Part shown: one piece after another, positions 1-8,540 of the stretch | Numbering within the stretch: the first letter of the stretch is position 1 | Layout of the letters: the number at the start of each line of letters is the position of its first letter | Assembly: GCA_035569695.1 (NCBI GenBank) | Contig: DATMMO010000182.1 | Location: forward strand, 1 to 64,000 | Reading direction: 5' to 3' | DNA length: 64,000 nucleotides | DNA from: DASXMT01 sp035569695 | Lineage (GTDB): Bacteria; Actinomycetota; Acidimicrobiia; Acidimicrobiales; RAAP-2 | Program-made: the position numbers and the translations under genes | Notes under the pieces: generated by a model | Database searches by the model: none | The model's input: the letters and a program-made list of their open reading frames with translations, nothing else | Told to the model about the DNA's origin: nothing

Positions 1-2
1 CT

Positions 3-230
3 CCCGAGATGGCCACCTGCGTACGCCGGGTCATGGCCCAGCACCCGAGAAGGTTGACCCTCGATTTCGCCGATATGAGCTTCATGGACTGTGCCGGCGT
101 CTCGGTGATCGCCTCTGCCCTTCGACAGTCGCCGGATGGCTTCGAGGTGGTGCTTCGGCACCCTCGAGCCCTCACCCGCACGTTGCTGGAGATCACGGGC
201 ATGGACGGACCCTGCGTGATCGAGGTCTAG
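3..230 (+). CDS. STAS-domain protein (anti-sigma factor antagonist-like), 5' end outside window
   Basis: About 75 C-terminal residues of a STAS domain. The stretch around FADMSFMDCAGVSVI matches the strand-helix segment of the SpoIIAA/STAS fold, in which a Ser/Thr after the Asp is the usual phosphorylation site (here D-C-A-G, so that residue is Cys). The frame is open to the first base, and STAS antagonists usually have 100-115 residues, so the N-terminus lies before the window. Family members bind anti-sigma kinases in partner-switching systems. No partner kinase or sigma factor is visible here. The fold is fairly sure; the regulatory role is inferred. Confidence 0.7.
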   Translation, partial: PEMATCVRRVMAQHPRRLTLDFADMSFMDCAGVSVIASALRQSPDGFEVVLRHPRALTRTLLEITGMDGPCVIEV

Positions 231-291
231 TGGCCACGAGCGGGCCGACAGCGACTGGACTTCTGGCCGCCTGTTGCTAAGGATGGAACGC

Positions 292-1149
292 ATGTCCAGC
301 GATACCGTCTTGCTTGCCGGCCGCCCTGTTCACCGGATGGGATTCGGTGCCATGCAGCTACCGGGTCCGGGCGTCTTCGGACCCCCGGCCGACCGGGCTG
401 AGGCCCTATCCATACTGCGCCGAGCAGTCGACGCCGGGGTCGACCACATCGACACCGCCCAGTTCTACGGACCCGATGTGGCCAACGAGCTGATCCACGA
501 TGCCCTGTTTCCCTATCCGGAGGACCTGGTCCTGGTTTCGAAGGTCGGCGCCAAGCGCGACGAGCAGCGCCAATGGCTGCCGGCCCAGCGCCCGGAAGAA
601 TTGCGCGCCGGGGTCGAGGCCAACCTCACCAGCTTGGAGCTCGAACAGGTTCCGGTCGTGAACCTGCGGCGGCATCCCGACTCCGACGTGCCCTTCGCTG
701 AGCAACTCGACGCCATGACGGCGATGCTCGACGAGGGGCTCATCGGCGGTGTGGGACTCAGCAACGTGGCGCTGGACGACTATCAGACGGCCCGCGCCCA
801 GACCGACGTGGCCTGCGTGCAGAACGGCTACAACCTGACCGACCGCAGCGACCAACCGCTGTTCGATGCCTGTGGAGCCGACAAGGTTCCCTACGTCCCC
901 TTCTTCCCGTTGGGCTCGGCCTTCTTCGCCGACAACCCCGTGTTGCATGCCCCGGTGGTCGAGGACACGGCTCACCGACTTGGTGCCACCGGAGCGCAGG
1001 TGGCCCTGGCCTGGTTGCTGGCCCAAGCGCCCACCGTCCTGCTCATTCCGGGCACCTCCTCGCCGAATCACCTGGAAGAGAACCTGGCCGCGGCCGAACT
1101 GGTCCTCGACGAGACGGCAATCGAGGCCCTCGACCAGGCGGCCATCTGA
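292..1149 (+). CDS. aldo/keto reductase, YdbC-like
   Basis: A 285-residue NADPH-type aldo/keto reductase with the (beta/alpha)8 fold. The catalytic set is readable: Asp54 and Tyr59 in HIDTAQFYG, Lys84 in LVSKVG, and a His near 128 in LRRHPD. The N-terminal GFGAMQLPGPGVFG and the late AWLLAQAPTVLLIPGTSS (NADP phosphate-binding loop) are typical of the E. coli YdbC group. I chose ATG 292 because AAGGA lies about 8 nt upstream; in-frame TTG 274 and ATG 283 are possible but lack such spacing. It stands alone between the STAS gene and the padR operon. The carbonyl substrate is unknown. Confidence 0.88.
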   Translation: MSSDTVLLAGRPVHRMGFGAMQLPGPGVFGPPADRAEALSILRRAVDAGVDHIDTAQFYGPDVANELIHDALFPYPEDLVLVSKVGAKRDEQRQWLPAQRPEELRAGVEANLTSLELEQVPVVNLRRHPDSDVPFAEQLDAMTAMLDEGLIGGVGLSNVALDDYQTARAQTDVACVQNGYNLTDRSDQPLFDACGADKVPYVPFFPLGSAFFADNPVLHAPVVEDTAHRLGATGAQVALAWLLAQAPTVLLIPGTSSPNHLEENLAAAELVLDETAIEALDQAAI

Positions 1150-1205
1150 TCCGGTGCCGGCGCCGCCGGGTCGGGCCCCTGGCGGTCAGCCAGAACTACG
1201 CCTTG

Positions 1206-1225
1206 CGTAGCTACGTTGTACGTAG
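1206..1225. promoter_or_regulatory. palindromic operator candidate upstream of padR
   Basis: Three CGTAG/CTACG half-sites are packed together: CGTAGCTACG (1206-1215) is a perfect 10-bp palindrome, and CTACG-TTGTA-CGTAG (1211-1225) is a perfect 5-5-5 inverted repeat. A -10-like TAGTAAT follows at about 1223-1229, so any transcript would start close to the padR ATG at 1238. PadR proteins usually repress their own promoter through such repeats, so autoregulation is the likely role (inference). Confidence 0.5.
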
Positions 1226-1237
1226 TAATACTGGACC

Positions 1238-1576
1238 ATGACCCGAAACCGACAGCCGACCGGACTCCGACGGTCCAACGATCCACCGGTGTTGATCCTG
1301 ACCAGCCTGGCCGCTGGGCCCAAGCACGGGCACGCCCTGGCCAAGGACATCGAGGACTTTGCCGGAGTGACCCTCGGGCCGGGTGCCCTCTATGGCGCGA
1401 TCACCCGGCTCGAGGAGCGGGGTCTCATTGCGCCCCTCGAGACCGACGACCGCCGGCGCCCCTACCGAATGACGGCGACAGGGTCGGCCGCATTGGCCGA
1501 GGTCGTCGACGACATGCGCAGGATCGCGGACATCGGCGCCTCGCGCCTCGGGCTGATCCCCGGTGCACTGGCATGA
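1238..1576 (+). CDS. PadR-family transcriptional regulator
   Basis: A 112-residue winged-helix protein. GPKHGHALAKDI followed by GALYGAITRLEERGLI is the PadR recognition helix and wing, and RRPYRMTATGSAAL is the family's conserved end of the wing. It is short and lacks the long C-terminal dimerisation helices of PadR-s1 members. Its last codons overlap the ATG of the membrane protein at 1573 (ATGA), so the two are translationally coupled. PadR regulators commonly sit in front of a membrane protein or transporter that they control. The inducer is unknown. Confidence 0.9.
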   Translation: MTRNRQPTGLRRSNDPPVLILTSLAAGPKHGHALAKDIEDFAGVTLGPGALYGAITRLEERGLIAPLETDDRRRPYRMTATGSAALAEVVDDMRRIADIGASRLGLIPGALA

Positions 1577-2538
1577 GCCGCCGCCGGTCGGAGGGATTCG
1601 GTCTGCTCCGTTGGTATCCGCCGGGATGGCGGGAGCGATACGGCGAGGAGTTCGCCGCGCTTATGGAGGACACGCTGGGCAACAGGCCGCCGACTCGACG
1701 GCTCCGCCTGACGACAGCCCTGACCGGGCTGCGTGAGCGCGGCCGCGAGACCGGAGTGGTCGGTGACTCGGTTCCCCCCGTCGACCGGGCTCGGGCCGGA
1801 TCACTGCTGGTGCTGTGCGCCTGGGCCGCATTCGTCGTGGCCGGGAGCAGTTTCGCCAAGCTGTCCGAAGGCTTCGGGCTGGCCGGGCCGACAGGGACGG
1901 CTTCCGTGTCATCCGGCGCCTACCGATCGGTCATGGTCGTGGCCATCGTCGCTTGTCTGGTGGTGGCGGCCGGCATGGCGATCGCCGTGCCCGCCTTTCT
2001 CCGGTTCCTCAGAGGGGGAGGATGGCCCCTGATCCGGCGACATGTCGTCCGCGCCCTCATAGCTTCCGGGGTGGGCGTCTCGGCCCTGGCCGTTCTGGTG
2101 GGGCTGGCCCACACCCTCACGTCGGCCCAGCGCGACGGCCAGCTCGTCTCGCACCCGGCTGTCTGGTATTACGAGGTGGCCTTCATCGCCACCATGCTCC
2201 TTTTGGCCGTGGCCCTGCTGCTCTGGACCGCCGCCGCGGTGGTCACCGCGCGCCGACTCGACCTCACTGGCACCATCGTGTCGGCGGAGGCGCTCCTGGC
2301 TGCTACGGCCGCGGCAGCCATGGTGCTGATGACCGCGGCGACCGCCGTGTGGTGGGGATCGACGGCATCGTCGACGCCCTGGTTCCTCCAGGGCGCTCCG
2401 GCCGGCGCCGCCGGTTCGCCGCTCAACATACAGCTGGCGGCCACCATGGTTCTGATGCTGGCGGCCAGCATCCTGGCCGGCTACGGGGCGAGCCGCGTGG
2501 CTCGGTCGGGGATCACCTTCCGTACGGGCCCAGGCTGA
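1573..2538 (+). CDS. PadR-linked integral membrane protein, function unknown
   Basis: A 321-residue protein. It starts with a short cytosolic segment, LLRWYPPGWRERYGEEFAAL, a motif common in actinobacterial membrane proteins coded next to PadR regulators. About six hydrophobic segments follow (near residues 70-90, 115-140, 155-178, 200-225, 235-262 and 285-305). The start ATG overlaps the padR stop codon, which argues for one operon. A longer in-frame opening from 1216 exists but would cover the padR gene and was not used. I do not recognise an enzymatic motif. Confidence 0.8.
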   Translation: MSRRRSEGFGLLRWYPPGWRERYGEEFAALMEDTLGNRPPTRRLRLTTALTGLRERGRETGVVGDSVPPVDRARAGSLLVLCAWAAFVVAGSSFAKLSEGFGLAGPTGTASVSSGAYRSVMVVAIVACLVVAAGMAIAVPAFLRFLRGGGWPLIRRHVVRALIASGVGVSALAVLVGLAHTLTSAQRDGQLVSHPAVWYYEVAFIATMLLLAVALLLWTAAAVVTARRLDLTGTIVSAEALLAATAAAAMVLMTAATAVWWGSTASSTPWFLQGAPAGAAGSPLNIQLAATMVLMLAASILAGYGASRVARSGITFRTGPG

Positions 2539-2578
2539 CGCGCTCGGTGCCCACGTCGCCGCGGTAACGTCCGGTGGG

Positions 2579-3538
2579 ATGGCTGAGCCCGGTGCCAGAC
2601 GTTTACGGCGACTAGCCGAAGAGCTCGAGGAATCGGGCCTCCAGCTCGAAGGCTCCGAGACCCTGCCGGCCATGCTGGTGGAGGAGATCGATCACGCACT
2701 GCGTCCTCCTGTCCATGAGCGGCGGGTGGTGAGCAGCGGCACGATCCTTGATCCCCGCTCCGACCCCAACTCGTGGGCGCTCGGGACCGAGCTCACCATG
2801 ACCCGCCAGTGGCTGGGCGAGCAGCCGCTGCTCGACGCTCGCCGGTTCGCCGATGGGCTGTCGAGCTGGCTCTTGCGCCGCACCAACGGCAAGACGGAAT
2901 GGATGGTGCTCGATCGTCCTGCCGGTTCGGAGCGGGATCTCGTCGTCCTGGCCGACGTGCTCGAGGCCACCATCGTGCAACGGCATCCCGCCGGGTCGGT
3001 CCGGGTCGTGGGGACCTTCGGCGTGCTCCGGTGGGAGGGGCTCAAGTGGCACCACGAGCCACCACTGGCCAGTTGGATCGATATCGTCACCGCCAGTGAG
3101 GCCCATGGCGACCCTCACGTCCTCGAGGCGATGCTCGAGTTCGCCGTGCACGACCTGGGATCCCTGGGCATCGGGTCGCTGCTCGTATACCGGCCCGATG
3201 CCGAGCCCGGTCCCCCGGTGGAAGAGCGGCTTCCCACCCCGCCCGCGCTCCGGATCCGCACCGCCGCCCACCTGGCCCCGCTCCGCCATGCGCTGACCCA
3301 GGTCGACGGGGCGGCCATGTTCGATGCCCAGGGATCGCTCCGGAAGCTCGGCGTGCGGCTGATACCCAGCGCCGCGGCGGAAACGACGGTCGAGGCGTTT
3401 GGCGGCACCCGCCACACGTCCGGTCGGCGCTACAGCCATGACGATCCCCTGGCCACCGTGATTGCGGTGAGCGAGGACGGGCCGGTATCCGTGCTCCGCG
3501 ACGGTTCCGTGCTGGGCCGCTCGCGCCGCAACGACTGA
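2579..3538 (+). CDS. DisA-N/DAC-domain protein, probable diadenylate cyclase
   Basis: A 319-residue soluble protein. The last 90 residues look like the DAC nucleotidyltransferase domain that makes cyclic di-AMP from two ATP. The metal-binding DGA motif is at 243-245 (QVDGAAMF), and GTRHTSGRRYS at 276-286 corresponds to the RHR motif, followed by DPLATVIAVSEDGPVSVLRDG, the conserved last strands. The RHR motif reads RHT, a departure that could affect ATP binding. The first 200 residues are not DisA-like, and the DisA linker and helix-hairpin-helix domains are absent. It is not in an obvious operon. Activity is inferred, not certain. Confidence 0.7.
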   Translation: MAEPGARRLRRLAEELEESGLQLEGSETLPAMLVEEIDHALRPPVHERRVVSSGTILDPRSDPNSWALGTELTMTRQWLGEQPLLDARRFADGLSSWLLRRTNGKTEWMVLDRPAGSERDLVVLADVLEATIVQRHPAGSVRVVGTFGVLRWEGLKWHHEPPLASWIDIVTASEAHGDPHVLEAMLEFAVHDLGSLGIGSLLVYRPDAEPGPPVEERLPTPPALRIRTAAHLAPLRHALTQVDGAAMFDAQGSLRKLGVRLIPSAAAETTVEAFGGTRHTSGRRYSHDDPLATVIAVSEDGPVSVLRDGSVLGRSRRND

Positions 3539-3625
3539 CCGCCCGTTCGGCCGACGAGCACCGGCGCAGGCCATCGGCGGCTGACAACCCATGCAGCGGT
3601 GACCGTCGACGGGCAAGCTAGTGCC

Positions 3626-4366
3626 ATGCCCACTGACTCAGGTCACCGCCAGGTCGTCATCCTGGCCCCCATGCCCCTGGAGCTGGACGCCATCGTGACG
3701 GCCTTCGGCCTCAGCCCTGCGAACGGGGAGACGGGCGATCCCCCATCGGGCCAGGTCGGTGGGTCGAACGTCACCGCCATCCACATCGGCATGGGTCCGC
3801 CGTTGACCCGGACGGCGACATCCCTTCTTTTCGACGAGACACAACCCGGTCATGTGCCCGTTGATCACGTCATGATCGCCGGCATCTGTGGTGGTCTCGA
3901 TCCCGATCTCGATATCGGAACCCTGGTCAACCCGGAGGTGGTCATCGACCACAGCAGCGGCATGGCCTACCGGCACGACCCGCCAGGGGATGCCCCCCGG
4001 GCCGGAAAACTCGTCACCACCGAGGGGGTGAGCCTCGACCTCGCCTTGAGCCGGCGTTTCTTGGCGGACGGCTGCATCGGTGTCGACATGGAGTCTTCGG
4101 CGGTGGCCGAGGTGTGCGAGGCCCAGGGTTGCCCGTGGTCGGTGTATCGCTGCATCAGCGATCGGGCCGTCGACGGCCTGCTCGATGAACGGATCGTGGC
4201 CCTCACCAACCCCGACGGTTCGCCCAATTCAGCCGAGGTCGAACGGCTCATCGCCGCCGAACCCGAGCTGCTCGACCGGCTGGTGCGCCTGGCCAATGAC
4301 ACGACCCTGGCCGCCCGGCTGGCGGCCGAGGCCGCGCTTCGCGGGTGTCTGGCCCTCGACGCCTGA
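3626..4366 (+). CDS. nucleoside phosphorylase / MTA-SAH nucleosidase-like protein
   Basis: A 246-residue protein of the PNP_UDP_1 phosphorylase superfamily. VVILAPMPLELDAIV at the start, IAGICGGLDPDLDIGTLV in the middle, and GVDMESSAVAEVCEAQG followed by YRCISDRAVDG carry the nucleoside-binding Glu and the catalytic Asp of the family. The closest type by motif is the MTAN-like subgroup that cleaves methylthioadenosine or adenosylhomocysteine, or futalosine, but the true substrate cannot be told. ATG 3626 is preferred; GTG 3599 is an in-frame alternative. It converges on the SDR gene on the other strand. Confidence 0.72.
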   Translation: MPTDSGHRQVVILAPMPLELDAIVTAFGLSPANGETGDPPSGQVGGSNVTAIHIGMGPPLTRTATSLLFDETQPGHVPVDHVMIAGICGGLDPDLDIGTLVNPEVVIDHSSGMAYRHDPPGDAPRAGKLVTTEGVSLDLALSRRFLADGCIGVDMESSAVAEVCEAQGCPWSVYRCISDRAVDGLLDERIVALTNPDGSPNSAEVERLIAAEPELLDRLVRLANDTTLAARLAAEAALRGCLALDA

Positions 4367-4393
4367 GGGGCGACCGGCTCGAACCGGGCCGGG

Positions 4394-5242
4394 TCAGGAG
4401 ATGGCGCCGTTGAGGACGGCAGCAACCACCCCGCCGTCGACCAGCAGGTCGGTGCCGGTGATGAAAGACGACTGTGGCCCGACCAGGAACTCGACGGCCG
4501 AGGCGATGTCGTGGGGCGTGCCCAGCCGGCCCGTCGGGCTCCCGGCCACCATGGCCCGCATGAACTCCCCGCTGGGCCCATTGAGCTCGACATTACCCAT
4601 GGGCGTGGAGATGACGCCGGGAGAAATGGAATTGACCCGAGCCTGCCGATGGCCCCAGACGAGGGCGGCGGCCCGGACCCGAACCTGGTTGGCTCGCTTG
4701 GCCATCATGTAGGCCGTCCCCGGATCGGGGATCACGTCGGCTGACAGCTCGGGCAGGTCGAGCAGGTCGGCGGTGGGTGTCGTCGCCAGTCGCACCTCCA
4801 GGTCGGGCTGGTGTGGAGCCATCGTCCCGGCCATGGAGGCGATGAACACGGCGGCCCCGCCGGGAGCGATGACCGACGCAAATGCATCCAGCATCAAAGC
4901 TGTGCCCAGAAGATCCACCCGCAGGACGGCCTCGACCGGGGCTTGGACCGGTGACACACCGGCGGTGTGGACGAGCACCTCCACCCGACCCAGGTTCGCC
5001 GCCTCTGCCGCCAATGCACCCACCGACGTCACGTGGGAGACATCGGTCAGCCGCTCGACCACCTGGTGGCCCTCGGCCCGCAACTCGTCGGCCGCCGACC
5101 GCAGCGCGTCCTCGTTGCTATCGGCCAGCACGAGCGTGGAACCGGAGCCGACCCTGCGGGCGATAGCCATGCCCATGCCCCCGATGCCGGTCACCACCAC
5201 GACCCGTCCCGGTGAACCGATATCGTTGCCCGCTGCGCTCAT
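4394..5242 (-). CDS. SDR-family oxidoreductase
   Basis: A 282-residue short-chain dehydrogenase. The nucleotide motif is TGIGGMG instead of the usual TGxxxGIG, followed by LADSNE, whose Asp suggests NAD(H) preference. The catalytic Tyr-Lys pair is in AYMMAKRANQ, and RVNSISPGVISTPMG is the conserved PG stretch. An insert of about 30 residues between the Ser strand and the Tyr (DLEVRLATTPTADLLDLPEL) is longer than usual. It ends in the classical FITGTDLLVDGG. It lies 12 bp downstream of the next SDR on the same strand, so they are probably co-transcribed. Confidence 0.85.
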   Translation of the reverse strand: MSAAGNDIGSPGRVVVVTGIGGMGMAIARRVGSGSTLVLADSNEDALRSAADELRAEGHQVVERLTDVSHVTSVGALAAEAANLGRVEVLVHTAGVSPVQAPVEAVLRVDLLGTALMLDAFASVIAPGGAAVFIASMAGTMAPHQPDLEVRLATTPTADLLDLPELSADVIPDPGTAYMMAKRANQVRVRAAALVWGHRQARVNSISPGVISTPMGNVELNGPSGEFMRAMVAGSPTGRLGTPHDIASAVEFLVGPQSSFITGTDLLVDGGVVAAVLNGAIS

Positions 5243-5254
5243 GTGCCCGCTCGC

Positions 5255-6001
5255 TCAGATGGGCCGTCGAGGTGTCACCGCAATCGACGGGATGGCGGCC
5301 GTTGCTCCGCATCGAAGGACCGCATCGACCGCGCCCACCAGGTGGTCCACATCCATCAGCTTGTCGGTGAGCACTCCCCTGGCCGTCCAGATGGGAAACA
5401 TTTCCGCCGCCAGGTCCAAGTCCCACTGGGCGGTGAACTGTGAGGTGCCGTGGCCCTCGCCGCCCCCACACTCGCCCACCACGATCCGGGTGAACCCGAT
5501 GTCGGGGTGCTCGGAGCGCCATGCCTCGACCAGCTTCTCGAGCGCAGCCTTGGTGACGGTATAGGAGGCCAGGCCGGGCCACGGTGCCGTGAGCGAAGCG
5601 CTCACCGACGACAGGTAGGCGGCCACCCCTTTCGACTCGACCAGATGGGGAAGGGCAGCTGCGGTGACCTGGGAGGCGCCGATGACATTGGTGGCGAAGG
5701 TGCGGTGCCAGTCGGCCACGCTCAGGTCCTCGATCCGGCGAAGCACGCTGATCCCGGCGGCATACACGACGGCGTCGATGCCACCGAGCCCTCGGGCCGC
5801 CTCGTCCACGGCGTCGCGGCACGATGCCTCGTCGGTGGCGTCACAGGCGATGGCCAGGGTTCCCGGGCCTGCCTCCTTGGCCGCATCGGCCAAGAGGTCC
5901 TCTCGCCGGGCCAACAGGGCCACCTCGGCCCCTCGTTGCGCCAGGCCGATGCCGATGCACCGTCCCAGACCGGTCGACGCTCCCACAACGACTGCCCTCA
6001 T
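5255..6001 (-). CDS. SDR-family oxidoreductase, divergent type
   Basis: A 248-residue SDR with VVVGASTGLGRCIG for dinucleotide binding, YAAGI for the NNAG motif, a Ser in YLSSVSAS, and Tyr-Lys in SYTVTKAALEKL. The C-terminal third is atypical, without the usual GxxxxxDGG end. It closely resembles the SDR at 7733-8527: both carry AWRSEHP followed by a Gly-rich strand and the WD...RG block. I chose ATG 6001, where the SDR motif begins; the long upstream extension of this frame has no protein-like features and runs antisense to the GNAT gene. Substrate unknown. Confidence 0.8.
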   Translation of the reverse strand: MRAVVVGASTGLGRCIGIGLAQRGAEVALLARREDLLADAAKEAGPGTLAIACDATDEASCRDAVDEAARGLGGIDAVVYAAGISVLRRIEDLSVADWHRTFATNVIGASQVTAAALPHLVESKGVAAYLSSVSASLTAPWPGLASYTVTKAALEKLVEAWRSEHPDIGFTRIVVGECGGGEGHGTSQFTAQWDLDLAAEMFPIWTARGVLTDKLMDVDHLVGAVDAVLRCGATAAIPSIAVTPRRPI

Positions 6002-6172
6002 GTGATCCCCCCTCTTCACCTCGACTGCCGGGGCGCTCCCGGTCGGGCCCCGCCGACACCGAAGACGACCATGCTCGTCGCGTCGGCCCCTGGCGTCACC
6101 GTTATAGCCGACGTCGATGTCGACGGCGATGCGGCCCCGGCCGGTTGGGCGGTGACGGTAGGTTGGCCGGTG

Positions 6173-6652
6173 ATGAGGTCCCCCGCCGCCGACGAGCATG
6201 CGATCCGTTCCGCCGACGGGGCCGACGCCGACTCGATCGGTCAGCTGCTGCACGATTTCAACCGGGAATTCGATGAGCCCACGCCCACACCATCGGCACT
6301 GGCCGACCGGGTCCGGCTGCTGCTCGGCGCCGGCGATATCACGATCCTGCTGGGCGGGACCGGACCGGACGGATTGGCCGTCCTGCGGTACCGCGCCGGG
6401 CTCTGGAGCGAGGCCCTCGAGTGCTCCGTGGCCGAGCTCTATGTGGTTCCCGACCGGCGGGGCCACGGGCTGGGCCGGGCCCTGATGGAGTCGGCCATCG
6501 ATCAGGCCCGGGACCACGGCGCCGACTACATGGACCTGGGCACCAGCGAGGACGACGTGGTGGCCCGAAAGCTCTATGAGAGCCTGGGCTTCACCAATCG
6601 GGAGAAGCCGCCCGATGGTCCCATCATGTACGTCTACGAGCGAGAGCTGTGA
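6173..6652 (+). CDS. GNAT-family N-acetyltransferase
   Basis: A 159-residue acyltransferase. AELYVVPDRRGHGLGRALME holds the GNAT motif A (V-x-P-x-x-R/Q-G-x-G-x-G/A) that binds the acetyl-CoA pyrophosphate, and ARKLYESLGFTNRE is motif B. The length is normal for a single GNAT domain. It starts about 170 bp from the divergent SDR and ends 22 bp before the phosphotransferase gene, with which it is probably co-transcribed. The acceptor amine is unknown. Confidence 0.85.
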   Translation: MRSPAADEHAIRSADGADADSIGQLLHDFNREFDEPTPTPSALADRVRLLLGAGDITILLGGTGPDGLAVLRYRAGLWSEALECSVAELYVVPDRRGHGLGRALMESAIDQARDHGADYMDLGTSEDDVVARKLYESLGFTNREKPPDGPIMYVYEREL

Positions 6653-6674
6653 CGCGGTACTAGAACGTTGGGCC

Positions 6675-7736
6675 ATGAACCAGGGGGAAGTCTTGGACCG
6701 CTTGTCCGGCTGGCTGGCCCAGCACCAGCCCGATCGGGGACGGCCGACGTTGACCGCATTGGGCCGGCCGGGCAGCGGGTACTCGGCCGAGAACCTGGTG
6801 ATCGAGGCCCGATGGGAGGGCGGGGCCGAGGAGAAGCTCGTCTTGCGCCGGGACACGGACGACCGGCCCATCTACCCGGCCCAGTCGCCCGACACCACCA
6901 CCGGGGTGCGGTTACAGCACTCGGTCATGGATGCGCTCCGGCGCCGCGGCCTGGTACCCGTGGCCGAGAGCCTGGGACTCGAGTTGGACCCGCAGGTGCT
7001 GGGCGCGCCGTTCTTCGTCATGGGCCACGTCGCCGGCGACGTGCCCACCGAGAGCCCGCCCTATACCCAGACCGGGTTCTTCGTCGACGCCTCACCCACC
7101 GAGCGGGCCCGGCTCCTGTCGGAGGGACTGCGGGCCCTGGCCCGGGTGCATGAGACGGACACGGACGACCCGGGGCTGGTCGACCTGAACACCCCCGGGG
7201 TGGAACACGGTGCCGGACGGCAGCTCGAGATCTGGGAGGCCGACCTGCGAAGCGGACTGGCCGGTCGGAGCTCTCCCTTGTTGGACGACTGCCTGCAGTG
7301 GTTGCACGACGAGCTACCCCCGCCCTCGGCGCTGGTGTTCTCGTGGGGCGACTCCCGCCCGGGCAACATGATCTGGCAGGACTTCGAGGTGGCGTGCCTC
7401 ACCGATTTCGAGGGTGCTTCTCTCGGCCCCCGCCAGCTGGACGTGGGATGGTGGCTCATGTTCGATCGCTGGATGCACGAGGGTTCCGGCATCGCTCGGC
7501 TGGCCGGCGAAGCGGACCGGTCGGAGCAACGGGCCATCTATGAGAAAGAAGCAGGCACGTCGATCGGCGACACCATCTGGTACGAGGTCTTCTCCGCTCT
7601 GCGCTTCGCCACCACCGTGGTGCAGGTGATGAACCGGTGGGTGGCCCGAGGGGCGGTATCCGAAGACCAGACGGTCTGGCGCGACAATCCGGCCACGGCG
7701 GTGCTGGCCGACCTGTTCGAGGAGGCGACAGGATGA
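6675..7736 (+). CDS. APH-like phosphotransferase family protein
   Basis: A 353-residue member of the aminoglycoside/choline-kinase-like fold. The Brenner-type loop reads FSWGDSRPGNMIWQD (WGD where HGD is usual), and the metal-binding Asp is in CLTDFEGASLGPRQLDVGWW. This subgroup is common in Actinobacteria beside acyl-CoA dehydrogenases (the ACAD10/11-like phosphotransferases), where it is thought to phosphorylate hydroxyacyl intermediates rather than antibiotics. ATG 6675 fits the domain boundary. Its stop overlaps the SDR start at 7733 (ATGA), so a coupled operon GNAT-APH-SDR is likely. Confidence 0.8.
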   Translation: MNQGEVLDRLSGWLAQHQPDRGRPTLTALGRPGSGYSAENLVIEARWEGGAEEKLVLRRDTDDRPIYPAQSPDTTTGVRLQHSVMDALRRRGLVPVAESLGLELDPQVLGAPFFVMGHVAGDVPTESPPYTQTGFFVDASPTERARLLSEGLRALARVHETDTDDPGLVDLNTPGVEHGAGRQLEIWEADLRSGLAGRSSPLLDDCLQWLHDELPPPSALVFSWGDSRPGNMIWQDFEVACLTDFEGASLGPRQLDVGWWLMFDRWMHEGSGIARLAGEADRSEQRAIYEKEAGTSIGDTIWYEVFSALRFATTVVQVMNRWVARGAVSEDQTVWRDNPATAVLADLFEEATG

Positions 7737-8527
7737 CGGGCCCCGAGGATGGGGGGCTCCCACGGTCGAACGGCTCGTTGGCCCGTCGCCGCTTGCTGGT
7801 CGTCGGAGCGTCGTCGGGCGTGGGGCGGGCCATCGGCCTTGCCGCCGCCGCCCACGGCGCCCACGTCGCCCTTGCCGCTCGACGCCTCGAATTGCTGCAG
7901 ACGGCGGTCGAGGCAGCGGGACCGCCGGCTCTCGCCCTTGGGTGTGACGTCACCGACGAGACCTCCGTCGAGCGGGCGGTCGAGGGGGCGGCATCGGCCC
8001 TCGGGGGTATCGACGCCATCGTCTACGCCACCGGGGTGGACCCCCTGGTTCGCATCGAGAGTGTCGACGCCGCGGCCTGGTCGCATCTCTTTGCCACCAA
8101 CGTGACCGGAGCGTCGCTGGTCACCCGGGCCGCGCTCTCGTACCTGCGAGCAGTCCGGGGCCGGGCCGTGTTCATCTCGGCAACCTCGGTGGGTCGGCCC
8201 CTGCCGGGGATGGGTGCTTACGCCACCAGCAAGGCGGCGTTGGAAGAACTGGCCCGGGCGTGGCGGTCCGAGCATCCCGAGGTGTCATTCTCCACCGTCG
8301 CCATCGGCATGACCCTGGGGACCGAGGTCACCGCCAACTGGGATACCGAGCTCTTGGGCCAACTGGCATCGGTGTGGGATACACGCGGCCACCTGTTCGA
8401 CAATGGCCCCGGTTACATGGGCCTCGAGGAGGTGGCCGAAACCGTGGTCTCGGTGCTGGCCGCGCCGGCCTGCCTCCCCTTTGTCTCGGTGCTGGCCGAT
8501 CCCGCCCTCCAGCCCTCGTCGACGTGA
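7733..8527 (+). CDS. SDR-family oxidoreductase, divergent type (paralogue of 5255-6001)
   Basis: A 264-residue SDR. LVVGASSGVGRAIG binds the dinucleotide, VYATGVDP stands for NNAG, and the catalytic pair lies in AYATSKAALEEL. The region after it (AWRSEHPEVSFSTVAIG) is clearly similar to the SDR at 5255-6001 on the other strand, indicating a duplication that now frames the GNAT and phosphotransferase genes. The start ATG overlaps the phosphotransferase stop. Role inferred only as an NAD(P)-dependent alcohol/ketone oxidoreductase. Confidence 0.82.
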   Translation: MTGPEDGGLPRSNGSLARRRLLVVGASSGVGRAIGLAAAAHGAHVALAARRLELLQTAVEAAGPPALALGCDVTDETSVERAVEGAASALGGIDAIVYATGVDPLVRIESVDAAAWSHLFATNVTGASLVTRAALSYLRAVRGRAVFISATSVGRPLPGMGAYATSKAALEELARAWRSEHPEVSFSTVAIGMTLGTEVTANWDTELLGQLASVWDTRGHLFDNGPGYMGLEEVAETVVSVLAAPACLPFVSVLADPALQPSST

Positions 8528-8540
8528 GGGCGGGGACCGG

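Noticed and set aside
5255..6871. 538-residue open frame on the minus strand
   Set aside because: Only the part from 6001 is SDR-like; the upstream part is antisense to the GNAT gene and has no protein features.
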